A DNA stretch of 32,711 nucleotides from Dehalococcoidales bacterium (GCA_028716225.1 JAQUQE010000017.1:1-32711); one strand, 5' to 3'. Shown: positions 25,139 through 32,711, counted from the stretch's first letter. The notes: generated from the letters alone by a model not told the origin. Numbers and translations: made by a program.

Positions 25139-26185
25139 ATGCCGAAGACAATCATAGGTTTAACTACAGATGAACTGCGTGTTCTGGTTGAGAAGGCCGG
25201 CGAACCGGCTTACCGTGGCAATCAGTTAGCAGAGTGGGTCTACCAGCGTGAAGCACACACGTTCGAGGAGATGACTAACCTGCCGCTCAGTCTGCGTTCG
25301 CAGTTGAGCCGGGAATATGAGGTCGGCCGTTCCCAAATCCTCTCCGTGCAACACGGCAGGGACACGACTATCAAGCTGTTGCTGGCGATGTGCGATGGCG
25401 CCAAAGTGGAAACCGTGGGCCTGCCGTACGCAGGTCATTTCAGCTGCTGCGTATCTACGCAGGTAGGCTGTCCGGTAGGTTGTGTTTTTTGCGCCACCGG
25501 GCTGAGCGGCTATGTCCGCAACCTGACGGCCGGAGAGATTGTAGAACAGGTATTGGCAGTACAGGAAGTGGTAAGAAATAAGCAACTACCCTCTGGCAGC
25601 CATACTAACCGCATTGACCACGTCACTTTCATGGGTATGGGGGAGCCGCTGCTCAACCAGGCGGCCACTATGAAGGCATTACAACTGCTGAAAAACGAGC
25701 TGGGCATCTCCATGAGGCATCTGACATTGAGCACGGTCGGCTTTGTTCCCGGCATTTACAAGCTAGCACGGGAGAAAACACAAATTACCCTGGCGGTATC
25801 TCTGCATGCTGCGAACGATCAGCTCCGCCGGAAACTTATCCCCAGGGTAATCAAGTTCAGCGTAACCGAGATTCTGGATTCCTGCCGTGAATTCGTAAAG
25901 CAGACCGGGAGAAGGGTAACGCTGGAATATTGCTTGCTTAACGGAATCAATGACGGCAGTATAGAAGCTCATGAACTGGCCAGAGCGGTAGGCAGGCTTA
26001 ACTACCATGTGAATTTGATTCCATACAATGCGGTCTCCGGTCTTACCCTGCACTCCCCACCGAGAGAACGAATCCGGGCCTTCCGCGGAATTCTGGAAAG
26101 CGCAGGCATTCCCGTGACACAGCGGCTTCAGCGCGGCACAGGCATCGATGCTGCCTGCGGACAGTTGCGAAACCGTACAATATAG
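25139..26185 (+). CDS. rlmN: Dual-specificity RNA methyltransferase RlmN
   Basis: 348 residues, full length. Radical SAM enzyme that methylates C2 of adenine 2503 in 23S rRNA and adenine 37 in some tRNAs. Visible: N-terminal RNA-binding segment (1-95, with GEPAYRGNQLAEWVYQ), the [4Fe-4S] triad C111-x3-C115-x2-C118 in GCPVGCVFCATG, GMGEPLLN for SAM binding, LAVSLHA, and the C-terminal methyl-carrying cysteine C340 in RGTGIDAACGQLR. The family-specific C-terminal cysteine separates it from ordinary radical SAM proteins; Cfr cannot be excluded by motifs alone but is normally shorter at the N-terminus. ATG start with a weak ribosome site. Confidence 0.95.
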   Translation: MPKTIIGLTTDELRVLVEKAGEPAYRGNQLAEWVYQREAHTFEEMTNLPLSLRSQLSREYEVGRSQILSVQHGRDTTIKLLLAMCDGAKVETVGLPYAGHFSCCVSTQVGCPVGCVFCATGLSGYVRNLTAGEIVEQVLAVQEVVRNKQLPSGSHTNRIDHVTFMGMGEPLLNQAATMKALQLLKNELGISMRHLTLSTVGFVPGIYKLAREKTQITLAVSLHAANDQLRRKLIPRVIKFSVTEILDSCREFVKQTGRRVTLEYCLLNGINDGSIEAHELARAVGRLNYHVNLIPYNAVSGLTLHSPPRERIRAFRGILESAGIPVTQRLQRGTGIDAACGQLRNRTI

Positions 26186-26290
26186 GCAATACTCCTAAAC
26201 ACAAAACAGGGCCGGCAAAATCCCACAACACAGCAGTATTTCACCGAATCCATTACCTACCAAGCTCTTCGCAAATCACCACCACTGTAC

Positions 26291-26296
26291 TATAAT
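26291..26296 (+). promoter_or_regulatory. Possible -10 box of the phosphoribosyltransferase gene
   Basis: TATAAT at 26291-26296, with TTCGCA 17 bases upstream as a weak -35 (26268-26273). A leader of about 85 bases would precede the GTG start. Confidence 0.45.
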
Positions 26297-26385
26297 GACA
26301 ATATAACCTGACTAACAGGTTAACGCTATACCTTATATTAACTGCACTTAAAACAGGAAATCCTGGTTAGACTAAAGGAGGCAAT

Positions 26386-27051
26386 GTGACGATACGTATT
26401 ATCTCTCGCAGTAATGAGCTTTTCCAGGACCGGCAAGAAGCAGGAAGACTACTGGCTAGCGAGCTTAGACAGTTCATCTCCGATAATACAGTAGTGATAG
26501 GTATCCCTCGGGGCGGCGTTATTGTAGCCTATGAGATAGCAAGAGAGCTCAAGGTTGAATTCGATATCGTGCTGGCTCATAAACTGCGCAGCCCCGGGCA
26601 TGCCGAACTGGCTATCGGTTCCGTAACCGAGCATGGTAAGACATTCCTCAACAAAGTGCTCGTCCGCGGACTTAGTGTTAGTGACGACTATATCGAGGAA
26701 GAAAAGAGGCGGCAGCTCGTTGAAATCAAAAGGCGTGCCAATTCCATCCGCCTGGTGAAGCCAAAGGTACCGCTAACCGGCAAAACGGTCATTCTTACCG
26801 ATGACGGTGTGGCCACCGGAGCCACGGTACAGGCAGCAATATGGTCGGTTAGACTGGAAAACCCGGCGAGATTGATCGTCGCGCTACCGGTGGGGCCTAA
26901 AGAGACAATCGCTAATCTATCAGTAGATGTCGATGAAGTCGTATGTCTGCGCGCTCCGGAGGATTTCGCCGCAGTCGGGCAATTCTACCTGCGATACACC
27001 CCTGTCGACGACGATGCAGTCCTTAAGATCATGGGACAACAATCGAGATGA
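26386..27051 (+). CDS. Phosphoribosyltransferase-domain protein
   Basis: 221 residues. GTG start with AAAGGAGG 5 bases upstream; an overlapping ATG two bases earlier runs straight into a stop. Type I phosphoribosyltransferase fold: an N-terminal strand with GIPRGGVIVAYEIAREL (39-55), the hood region with AHKLRSPGHAELAIGSV, and the PRPP-binding loop VILTDDGVATGAT (135-147). This subgroup (often annotated as predicted phosphoribosyltransferase, sometimes fused to a dienelactone-hydrolase domain) has no firmly known substrate; the base it acts on cannot be read from sequence. Single-gene unit. Confidence 0.87.
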   Translation: MTIRIISRSNELFQDRQEAGRLLASELRQFISDNTVVIGIPRGGVIVAYEIARELKVEFDIVLAHKLRSPGHAELAIGSVTEHGKTFLNKVLVRGLSVSDDYIEEEKRRQLVEIKRRANSIRLVKPKVPLTGKTVILTDDGVATGATVQAAIWSVRLENPARLIVALPVGPKETIANLSVDVDEVVCLRAPEDFAAVGQFYLRYTPVDDDAVLKIMGQQSR

Positions 27052-27260
27052 AGGCTGAATTACCTCATAAGCTTATACCTATTTACAAAACTGTACTTAC
27101 CAAATGCTTCTTCCCAAGCATGTATTGAAAATCCAGTAATCTTGTATCGTGGCGCTTGCTAAACGAAGACTTCCAGAGTATTGACAACTGCCCAAGCAGG
27201 AGTACAATTGCATTGTGGGAAGACAACTCAATGCAGAGTTTAGCTGCAGGAGGCTCATTG

Positions 27261-27656
27261 ATGACTAGGAAACTTAGAATCACACTCTGGGTAGCGATAG
27301 GTCTGACTATAGGAACGCTGCTATGGATAATCTTTGGACCCATTTTAGTTCCATCACTATACCCAGGTAATGACATGGTTCCCAATGTTAATATCCAAGT
27401 TTTCATCATATCCTTTGCCCTTGTCTTCGTTTGCGGAATATTGATTGTGCGTTGGGCGAGGACAAATGCTGCTCAGAATCCGTTGAAGAGATACCTACTG
27501 TTAGCTGGTGCATCTGCAATGGGTATTCTTTTCTTCGGCACTATCGTACATATGTTCACTGAGTTTGGCTTCATAATGGCTACTATTGTCTGCCCAATAG
27601 CCCTTATTGTAGGTGCTGTATTGGCGCTGAGATTCAAGAGTATTCCTACAGGCTAA
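27261..27656 (+). CDS. Small integral membrane protein, unrecognised
   Basis: 131 residues from the ATG at 27261, preceded by AGGAGG at 8 bases; the frame is open 35 codons upstream but that part is polar, with no ribosome site. Four hydrophobic segments are visible: LWVAIGLTIGTLLWIIFGPI, VFIISFALVFVCGILIVRW, YLLLAGASAMGILFFGTIVH and GFIMATIVCPIALIVGAVLA. Basic loops (RWARTNAAQNPLKRY) suggest both termini are cytoplasmic. No family was recognised. It ends 41 bases before the inhibitor lipoprotein gene and is probably co-transcribed with it. Confidence 0.65.
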   Translation: MTRKLRITLWVAIGLTIGTLLWIIFGPILVPSLYPGNDMVPNVNIQVFIISFALVFVCGILIVRWARTNAAQNPLKRYLLLAGASAMGILFFGTIVHMFTEFGFIMATIVCPIALIVGAVLALRFKSIPTG

Positions 27657-27697
27657 GTAATGAATAACCAAGAAAAACAAGAACACGAGGGAAATCG

Positions 27698-28084
27698 TTG
27701 AAGCTATCCCTGCTATCTATTACAGTGTTGATAGCAGCTATCTGCCTAGGTACTGGGTGTCATACACACGGGGTAGCTCAGATCGGTGAAGATAACTCAA
27801 TAAACGTTAGCGTCAACGAGGAGTTTATTCTTACCCTTGACACCGATGCGACCAATGGATATAGCTGGTATGAAAGTCATGACCCGATGATGCTTGAACT
27901 GGTAGGTAGAACATATAGGAAGGGTGAGCATACTAAACCGGAGCTATCTGGTTCCACAGGTGGGGTGGAATATTTTTCGTATAAAGCTTTGAAGACAGGT
28001 GAAACGGAAATAATCATGACCTACGAAAGGCCATGGTACAAAGAAACCATAAAGCAAGAGGCCTTCACCGTTAATATACACTAA
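27698..28084 (+). CDS. Chagasin-family (MEROPS I42) cysteine-protease inhibitor lipoprotein
   Basis: 128 residues. TTG start with GAGGG upstream. A lipoprotein signal ends at LGTGC (C21), so the protein is membrane-anchored outside. The Ig-like inhibitor domain shows all three loops that enter a papain-type active site: NGYSW (53-57, matching NPTTGYxW), GSTGG (85-89, matching GxGG) and RPW (111-113). Chagasin inhibitors block papain-family cysteine proteases; no such protease gene is in the window, so it may protect the surface from outside proteases or control one encoded elsewhere. It lies 41 bases after a small membrane protein, possibly its partner. Confidence 0.85.
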   Translation: MKLSLLSITVLIAAICLGTGCHTHGVAQIGEDNSINVSVNEEFILTLDTDATNGYSWYESHDPMMLELVGRTYRKGEHTKPELSGSTGGVEYFSYKALKTGETEIIMTYERPWYKETIKQEAFTVNIH

Positions 28085-28137
28085 TCCCTAATCAGACCTT
28101 AGGTAACAGTCACACTCCCCTGCATAATTAATCCTTA

Positions 28138-28464
28138 TCTCTCCATTCCACTATACACCCTCAAGCTCTCCTCAAACCTCACCCTCCTCGTATGCCTGAC
28201 CACCATGTCAGGATCTCCCAACCCTATAGCCTCATGATATGCTTAAAATCCAACCCAGCCCTGTGTAAATTCGATGCAAAGTTCTTCTGAAGGGAAACTA
28301 ATTCCTGCCGTGACTAGAGAACGAAATGGGCATCTCTGTATAACAAAGACGCTACACATCTGTGAACCAAACGATAACCCTAAAACAACTTTTTGATAAC
28401 GATTGTGAATTTTATCTAAGAAAGAGTTTACTAGGCCGTACAGGTCTCGACCCTGTGACACCAT
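28138..28464 (-). pseudogene. Possible decayed coding remnant, unidentified
   Basis: On the minus strand one frame stays open from 28464 to a stop at 28243-28245 and then, still in frame, for 35 more codons to the TAA at 28135-28137. The last part reads EAIGLGDPDMVVRHTRRVRF. GDPDxV followed by a basic stretch is reminiscent of the C-terminal part of flavin-dependent luciferase-like oxidoreductases, but the match is short and the upstream half is not recognisable. Treat as a weak call. Confidence 0.25.
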
Positions 28465-28601
28465 GATTAAAAGTGAGAGGCATGATGCGCCACCTAGTTC
28501 AAACCAGATAGCATTACGTATTCTCGGGTCCTATGAAACGGGATCGTTTGTGCCTAAACATATAATCTGATGATGCACAGTACTAAACAGTTTATCGGAA
28601 A

Positions 28602-28620
28602 AATGTCGGCTGCCGACATT
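28602..28620. repeat. Perfect 19-bp palindrome
   Basis: AATGTCGGC, T, GCCGACATT: nine bases on each side of a single central base, with no mismatch. It is more likely a protein-binding site than a terminator because the loop would be a single base. No intact gene adjoins it. Confidence 0.6.
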
Positions 28621-28764
28621 AATTATGTATAGCATTTTGCTAGGCAGCCAACTCTGAATAAAGAAACGCCATATCGGTCACAAATACTCAAGATTTACCA
28701 AATCTTTACCTTCCGATGAAAAGTATGAAGCCACAAAACAAACAGACAGTAAGTAGTAATCAGT

Positions 28765-29289
28765 TTTCGTATTATCATAACCGCCGTGGTTCATGATTAG
28801 TCTAATACCAATGACAGAAGCAATGTCGATGATGTTACTGCTTTTTTGCCTAACCTTACATCCGGCCTGAGACTAGAGGAAAGTCTCCCTCAAGTAGATT
28901 GCGATCACCACATCCCAGTCCTCCTCGAAAGATCCAGAGTGGGCACCTCAATAGATAGCAGCATTTTTCACCAAGATGTCAATGCTACCAAACTCAGTAG
29001 TTACTACCTGCTTTACCATTCTTTCCACATCGGTCTTGCTGGTAACATCGGCTTGAATCGCCAACGAACGTCGGCCTGATTGGGAAATCTCCGCGACCGC
29101 TACCCCAAGCTTGCTATTGGTGAGCATTCTACCACAGATACCAAAACCAGCTCCCGCATCGGCAAAACCGAGAGTGATTGCTCGTCCAAATCCCATTTTA
29201 CCTTCAGTAACCAAGGCCCTCTTACCATCTAAGGAAAACCCGGACAGAATACTTCTGGTCTGAATCACCGTCTGTGGTTTCTTGGTCAC
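28765..29289 (-). pseudogene. Short-chain dehydrogenase/reductase pseudogene with two in-frame stops
   Basis: The frame reads FSLDGKRALVTEGKMGFGRA at the NAD-binding end (the usual TGxxxGxG has become TExxxGFG), then AIQADVTSKTDVERMVKQVV and FGSIDILVKNAAIY. It then meets TGA at 28948-28950, continues in the same frame with FEEDWDVVIAIYLRETFL, meets TAG at 28873-28875, and goes on to SSNIIDIASVIG and YDNTK. The catalytic serine and the YxxxK motif (28765-28779) are still spaced 13 residues apart as in working enzymes. Beyond that the C-terminal quarter is unrecognisable. Loss has therefore been by substitutions, not frameshifts. Relatives are FabG-like oxidoreductases of about 250 residues. 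It lies just downstream of the aldehyde oxidoreductase on the same strand and may once have been part of that pathway. Confidence 0.8.
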
Positions 29290-29429
29290 CTGTATGAGCG
29301 TTATAGGTTACCAATCCATCATTCTCAAACGAAAAACAGACACTATGCCAGGGCCAAACAGAAACAGCTAATAAGTTCGTATGGATACTACGGTTATTAA
29401 CCCAAGCTGACATATAACAACCGTACGAA

Positions 29430-31289
29430 TCAACCAATTAGATCCTTTAATCCCAATCCTTCCAAGGTTGAAGCCAATGGTCTACCAGTCTTTCTATCCC
29501 AACCCAGAGCTTGGTATCCCATAGTTTTCATGAGCCTGAAATTATACCTGATACCAACGTTCGGTCCGCTCGATTGGGGCTCTTCTATTCTTTTGGGAAG
29601 ATGCCACTCACCTGGTTTCAGCCCCTCACGGATATTAAATGCCTGGCGTAAGGTAGCTATCCTTCGACCTGCCTTTAGTCCTTCATCCACGCTAATATCC
29701 CAGTCTGTGACTGCCTTGATCAATTCTATAATGGGTAGTATTCCTGGATAGTACGCAAACTGGCAAATGCCAGCTGAGGAAATCAGGCGTTCTACATCAC
29801 TACAAATTGCGTAGATCATAGCATTAGTCTCAACGTCATTGACATCCACATGTGATAGCTTAAGCTCCTCGTAAGGAAGAATATCAAGGCCACTGAAGAA
29901 TGCATTGGCCGATTCACAAGCAGTATGCCTGCCGGGTGTTGCATCCAGAACATACCCCCATCCACAACCAATTAAAACTCGTGGGTCATGAGCTGGCAAA
30001 TCCTGGCCGGCGACGTGCATCGCGTATTGATCGGATTCTTTGCCAATACTTTCTGCAGCAAACTTACTGCCATCAGCCAGAATGGCACCAAACCCTTCTC
30101 GCCGCCCGATCTGTTCTACCATTTCCACCATTGCCATACCATTACCCCAGGTTAGCTCAATACCATCGGTAGTCTCTTTATCAATAATGCCACGTTCATA
30201 TAGCTCCATGGCAAAGGCGATCACAGCACCGGTACTTATGGTGTCCAGACCGTAACGATTACAGAGATCATTCGCCTTGGCAACGGCCTCAGCATCATCG
30301 ATGAGCAGGTTGGAACCAAGCATTCCCAGCGTCTCGTACTCTATTTTGGTGCTGACAAAAGTGCCGTAAGTGCCACCTTTGATCTCAAGCCAGCCCTTAC
30401 AACCGACTGGACAGCCCAAGCAGGCATGTTTCTTCGTTTGATACCGGACTATAGCATCCCCATCCAGATTGGCAAATGTCGGGAATCCTTCCTCGCCAAA
30501 GCGTGTCCAATTCTTGATCGGAGTGTCTCCCGAAACAAGACAGGCTGAGAAGAGCCCGCATGTCCCGTATTTCTTGTAGACAAGCGCACCTTCATCATCT
30601 GTATCCTTCATTTCCTTAAGATACTGTTTGCGCAAAATAGTGAAACGTTCTGGATCAGCTACTTGTGCCTTCTTGGTGCCTCTTACGACAAGTGCCTTAA
30701 GACTCTTGGAACCCATAACTGCAGCTAGCCCTCCGCGAGCTGCAGCACATCCCTCATGTAAGATGGCAGCAATAAGAGACTTTGCTTCACCAGCAGGGCC
30801 AATGCAAGCAATACCTACTTTCCCATCTGCCAACTCGCTCTTGATGAGCACGTCGGTCTCCGATGTATCTTTACCCCATAGGTGATCGGCGTCCTTAATA
30901 CTAACCTCACCATCATTCACAAAAATGTAAACCGGTTTTGGGGAAACGCCTGTAAGGAAAATAGCGTCGTAACCGGTTGCCTTCAACTGGTTGGCAAAGG
31001 AACCACCGCAATTGGAATCACTCCATCCACCGGTGATCGGAGATTTACCGACAACTTGGAAGCGAGCACCGTGTACACCAGTACCGGTAAGTGGTCCTGT
31101 GACAAAACCAAGGATATTATCAGGACCAAGTGGATCGACCTTGGGCCTCATGTGCTCATAGAGGATTCTTACTCCTAACCCCTGCCCGCCAATAAAGTCA
31201 CGACAGATGTTCTCGGGTAGTGTCTCCGTGCTGGCTGATGCCGAACTTAGGTCAATGAACAGGACTTTGCCATTATAGCCGAATACCAT
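29430..31289 (-). CDS. Aldehyde:ferredoxin oxidoreductase (tungsten/molybdopterin family)
   Basis: 619 residues from the ATG at 31289 (GGAG 8 bases upstream); a GTG three codons earlier overlaps that ribosome site. Family length and order are complete: N-terminal tungstopterin-binding domain (GGQGLGVRILYEHM, GPLTGTGVHGARF), then the [4Fe-4S] ligands C290-x2-C293-x3-C297 in KHACLGCPVGCKG and the distant fourth cysteine near C509 (AGICQFAYYPG). These enzymes oxidise aldehydes to acids and pass electrons to ferredoxin, in anaerobes, in the cytoplasm. The substrate is not predictable from sequence. The gene follows the phosphotriesterase-family gene by about 100 bases on the same strand; no dedicated ferredoxin or molybdopterin gene is visible. 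Confidence 0.93.
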   Translation of the reverse strand: MVFGYNGKVLFIDLSSASASTETLPENICRDFIGGQGLGVRILYEHMRPKVDPLGPDNILGFVTGPLTGTGVHGARFQVVGKSPITGGWSDSNCGGSFANQLKATGYDAIFLTGVSPKPVYIFVNDGEVSIKDADHLWGKDTSETDVLIKSELADGKVGIACIGPAGEAKSLIAAILHEGCAAARGGLAAVMGSKSLKALVVRGTKKAQVADPERFTILRKQYLKEMKDTDDEGALVYKKYGTCGLFSACLVSGDTPIKNWTRFGEEGFPTFANLDGDAIVRYQTKKHACLGCPVGCKGWLEIKGGTYGTFVSTKIEYETLGMLGSNLLIDDAEAVAKANDLCNRYGLDTISTGAVIAFAMELYERGIIDKETTDGIELTWGNGMAMVEMVEQIGRREGFGAILADGSKFAAESIGKESDQYAMHVAGQDLPAHDPRVLIGCGWGYVLDATPGRHTACESANAFFSGLDILPYEELKLSHVDVNDVETNAMIYAICSDVERLISSAGICQFAYYPGILPIIELIKAVTDWDISVDEGLKAGRRIATLRQAFNIREGLKPGEWHLPKRIEEPQSSGPNVGIRYNFRLMKTMGYQALGWDRKTGRPLASTLEGLGLKDLIG

Positions 31290-31396
31290 AATTACCACTC
31301 CGTTCTGTTTGTTATTTCAAAACGAGATAGCAGATTCTTGAAATCTGGGTTTCACTTGTAGGAGCTTTACACTAAGTCCATTTGCTTTAATACTAG

Positions 31397-32464
31397 CTAC
31401 ACTTTCAGCGGTGCAAATGATAAGACTCGTTTTGGATTTTCAACCAATAGGGTGTGGATTTGCTCATCAGAAATACCTTTACTATGCATCACGGAGATCA
31501 TATCACGCACGATGTGGCCAAAGCCGTATCCTCCGTAGGTAACTAAGTTATGGTTGCAATCGATATCTTGGGATATGAGGAGTTGCTCGAGGTACCCATC
31601 CTCGATAAGTTCGGCCAGTTGGCTAACTTTTTGTATATCACTTGGTGTCTCTATGAACTGCCCATAGAGAGATAGGATCTCTTCATGACCAAAAGAGTCA
31701 AATTCGACGTAGCAACCAGCCTGCGCTATCTCGCGGCGAGTATCCTGGCTATAAGCCCAGAGATCAGTATGACTAATAATAGTGCGAGTTAAATCAGCGC
31801 CGGCATCATTCAGGATTTTGATAATCTCGAGCAGCAAATCACGAGTCATGCTAGGATGCACATTTAGTGGAGCTCCGGTGCGCTTCTGGGCAATAGCCGC
31901 AGCGCGCAGGACCTTTTTCTCGGATTCTGCCAAAGGCGTCTCACAGCCGATTTCGCCAATAATACCAGCACGTACCCCGGTATCACCGACCCCGACCGTT
32001 ATATCCCGTACAATTTCTTCGGCGATTTCTTCTTCGGTCTTGGTCGCCAATTCCAGAGGGTGCGAAGAACCTAGATAGTACCCCGAGCCCATAATTATGT
32101 TAAGTCCGGTAGCCCGGGAGATATAGGCTAGCCCTAGGGGATCACGGCCAAGACCGTTATTGGTAAGGTCGACTATTGTACCACCGCCTAGTCGCTTGTA
32201 AATCAGAGCTTCTTTGATCGCCAACTCGGGGTCTGTCCGATAAAGGGCGGCTCGTTGGTTTACCAAGTGGGTTTTAAGCCAATAAAGAGTCTCCATAGCG
32301 ATTGGTCCATGTGCCATTCCAATCTCACTTGCCTCAATTGGCTCAACATAATACACACTCTCATCAATTAACAAATGCTCATGAGGCAAAGTTATCCCTA
32401 GGGAGTCAGCGTCGACTATCCCCAGCACAGTTTGAGCTTTTCCGGTAAGATCTTGCTGTCTCAT
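31397..32464 (-). CDS. Phosphotriesterase-family (PTE/PHP-like) metal-dependent hydrolase
   Basis: 355 residues. Amidohydrolase-type TIM barrel with a binuclear metal site: H28 and H30 in LPHEHLL, bridging E171 in GIIGEIG, H203 in NVHPSM, H232 in ISHTDL, and D300 in ISQDID. The bridging residue is glutamate, as in Escherichia coli PHP, not the carboxylated lysine of true phosphotriesterases, so organophosphate hydrolysis is unlikely; lactone or ester hydrolysis is more probable. ATG start with GGAGGGAG about 6 bases upstream. It is the first gene of the probable operon with the aldehyde:ferredoxin oxidoreductase, suggesting that a hydrolysed product feeds an aldehyde oxidation (inference). 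Confidence 0.9.
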   Translation of the reverse strand: MRQQDLTGKAQTVLGIVDADSLGITLPHEHLLIDESVYYVEPIEASEIGMAHGPIAMETLYWLKTHLVNQRAALYRTDPELAIKEALIYKRLGGGTIVDLTNNGLGRDPLGLAYISRATGLNIIMGSGYYLGSSHPLELATKTEEEIAEEIVRDITVGVGDTGVRAGIIGEIGCETPLAESEKKVLRAAAIAQKRTGAPLNVHPSMTRDLLLEIIKILNDAGADLTRTIISHTDLWAYSQDTRREIAQAGCYVEFDSFGHEEILSLYGQFIETPSDIQKVSQLAELIEDGYLEQLLISQDIDCNHNLVTYGGYGFGHIVRDMISVMHSKGISDEQIHTLLVENPKRVLSFAPLKV

Positions 32465-32490
32465 TTCTCTCCCTCCTCAAATATATTATG

Positions 32491-32517
32491 ATTATACAAT
32501 ATAACACCCATTATCAA
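32491..32517 (-). promoter_or_regulatory. Predicted promoter of the hydrolase/oxidoreductase operon
   Basis: On the minus strand TTGATA (32517-32512) and TATAAT (32496-32491) with a 15-base spacer, shorter than ideal. The -10 is perfect and lies about 27 bases before the ATG. Confidence 0.5.
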
Positions 32518-32544
32518 CGTAGCACTCCGCCTTATTTCAAACAT

Positions 32545-32557
32545 CATAATTATTATG
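32545..32557. repeat. A/T palindrome upstream of the hydrolase gene
   Basis: CATAATTATTATG is a perfect 6-1-6 palindrome, centred about 87 bp before the start codon and between the promoter and the 19-bp tandem repeats. Possibly a further regulator site. Confidence 0.45.
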
Positions 32558-32565
32558 TATTTAAT

Positions 32566-32603
32566 CAATACAAATATGTATGTACAATACAAATATGCAT
32601 GTA
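32566..32603. repeat. Two tandem 19-bp repeats, probable regulator sites
   Basis: CAATACAAATATGTATGTA (32566-32584) is followed directly by CAATACAAATATGCATGTA (32585-32603), differing at one base. Each copy contains the dyad ATACA-AATA-TGTAT (one mismatch in the second). They lie about 50 bp upstream of the predicted -35, the place for an activator, or between two promoters if a divergent gene lies beyond the window. Confidence 0.65.
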
Positions 32604-32711
32604 TGTCGTGTACGTTGTTAATACTTCTTAAAGATGATATTGATCAGTCATGGTAGGGGTGGTTTTCAGGCAGGAAAACAGCTTTACGTACAATGAGGTT
32701 GGGTATTCACG
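32604..32711. other. Window end, no feature recognised
   Basis: No open frame with protein features or RNA signature was seen; possibly the upstream region of a divergent gene outside the window. Confidence 0.4.

Larger units (their letters stand above)
28085..28764. other. Gene-poor, decayed region
   Basis: No intact gene. It contains a possible decayed reading frame (28138-28464), one member of a dispersed repeat (28151-28180) and a 19-bp palindrome (28602-28620). Base composition is even and stop codons are frequent in all frames elsewhere. It appears to be the end of a degraded metabolic locus together with the dehydrogenase pseudogene that follows. Confidence 0.5.

Noticed and set aside
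27156-27260. 35-codon N-terminal extension of the small membrane protein
   Set aside because: The extension is polar with no ribosome site, while the internal ATG at 27261 has AGGAGG at ideal spacing.
28138-28244. Reading the GDPDMVVRH segment as a tyrosine-recombinase C-terminus
   Set aside because: The catalytic tyrosine and preceding histidine would both be missing, and no other recombinase motif is visible upstream; left as an unidentified remnant.
29222-29437. 71-codon minus-strand frame between the dehydrogenase pseudogene and the oxidoreductase
   Set aside because: It overlaps the pseudogene start in another frame and the end of the oxidoreductase; no family features.

Overview
The window reads as a bacterial chromosome segment of roughly 47-50% GC with short intergenic gaps and no rRNA, CRISPR array or prophage. 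The gene mix (CorA, RlmN, a tungsten-type aldehyde:ferredoxin oxidoreductase, rubrerythrin, DUF134 and DUF1638 proteins, a large surface protein built from Ig-like repeats) suggests an anaerobic member of the Chloroflexota, most likely Dehalococcoidia. That assignment is an inference from gene style with moderate-to-low confidence; no marker here proves it.

Layout. (1) 1-232: the end of an IS3-family insertion sequence whose orfA carries a nonsense codon. (2) 256-5575, minus strand: a nonulosonic-acid (pseudaminic-acid-type) cluster read UDP-sugar dehydrogenase > PseB > PseC > Pse-associated methylase > NeuB/PseI-like synthase; the later steps (PseG, PseH, PseF) are not in the window. (3) 5922-6252: four tRNA genes, Val(CAC), Leu(CAG), Arg(GCG) and Val(TAC), behind a good promoter. 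(4) 6308-8922: an SPFH/prohibitin-like membrane protein, a CorA transporter and a small J-domain protein. (5) 9081-10799: a DUF134 DNA-binding domain fused to a SAM methyltransferase, followed by a DUF1638 protein; two 13-bp palindromes sit on the predicted promoter. (6) 11039-16618: a redox-stress block. A CoA-disulfide-reductase-like flavoprotein diverges from a CsoR/CstR-family repressor across a GC-centred operator that contains both -10 boxes; then come DUF454, a Fur/PerR regulator, rubrerythrin and KatG.

(7) 16830-23508: DegV, a 115-bp structured intergenic element, a six-repeat surface protein, a cytoplasmic 5'-nucleotidase-family enzyme, a carboxymuconolactone-decarboxylase-like protein and an iron-type alcohol dehydrogenase. 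(8) 23534-28084: two small unknown proteins, a SIMPL-domain lipoprotein, RlmN, a phosphoribosyltransferase, a small membrane protein and a chagasin-type inhibitor lipoprotein. (9) 28085-32711: a decayed region with a short-chain dehydrogenase pseudogene (two in-frame stops), then an aldehyde:ferredoxin oxidoreductase and a phosphotriesterase-family hydrolase, with tandem 19-bp repeats upstream.

How it fits together. The best candidates for under-described biology are the autoregulated-looking DUF134-methyltransferase/DUF1638 pair, and the divergent repressor/flavoprotein pair. In the latter the repressor keeps both cysteines but lacks the copper-ligand histidine, pointing to persulfide rather than copper sensing. 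The 115-bp element with nested helices is the most interesting non-coding structure.
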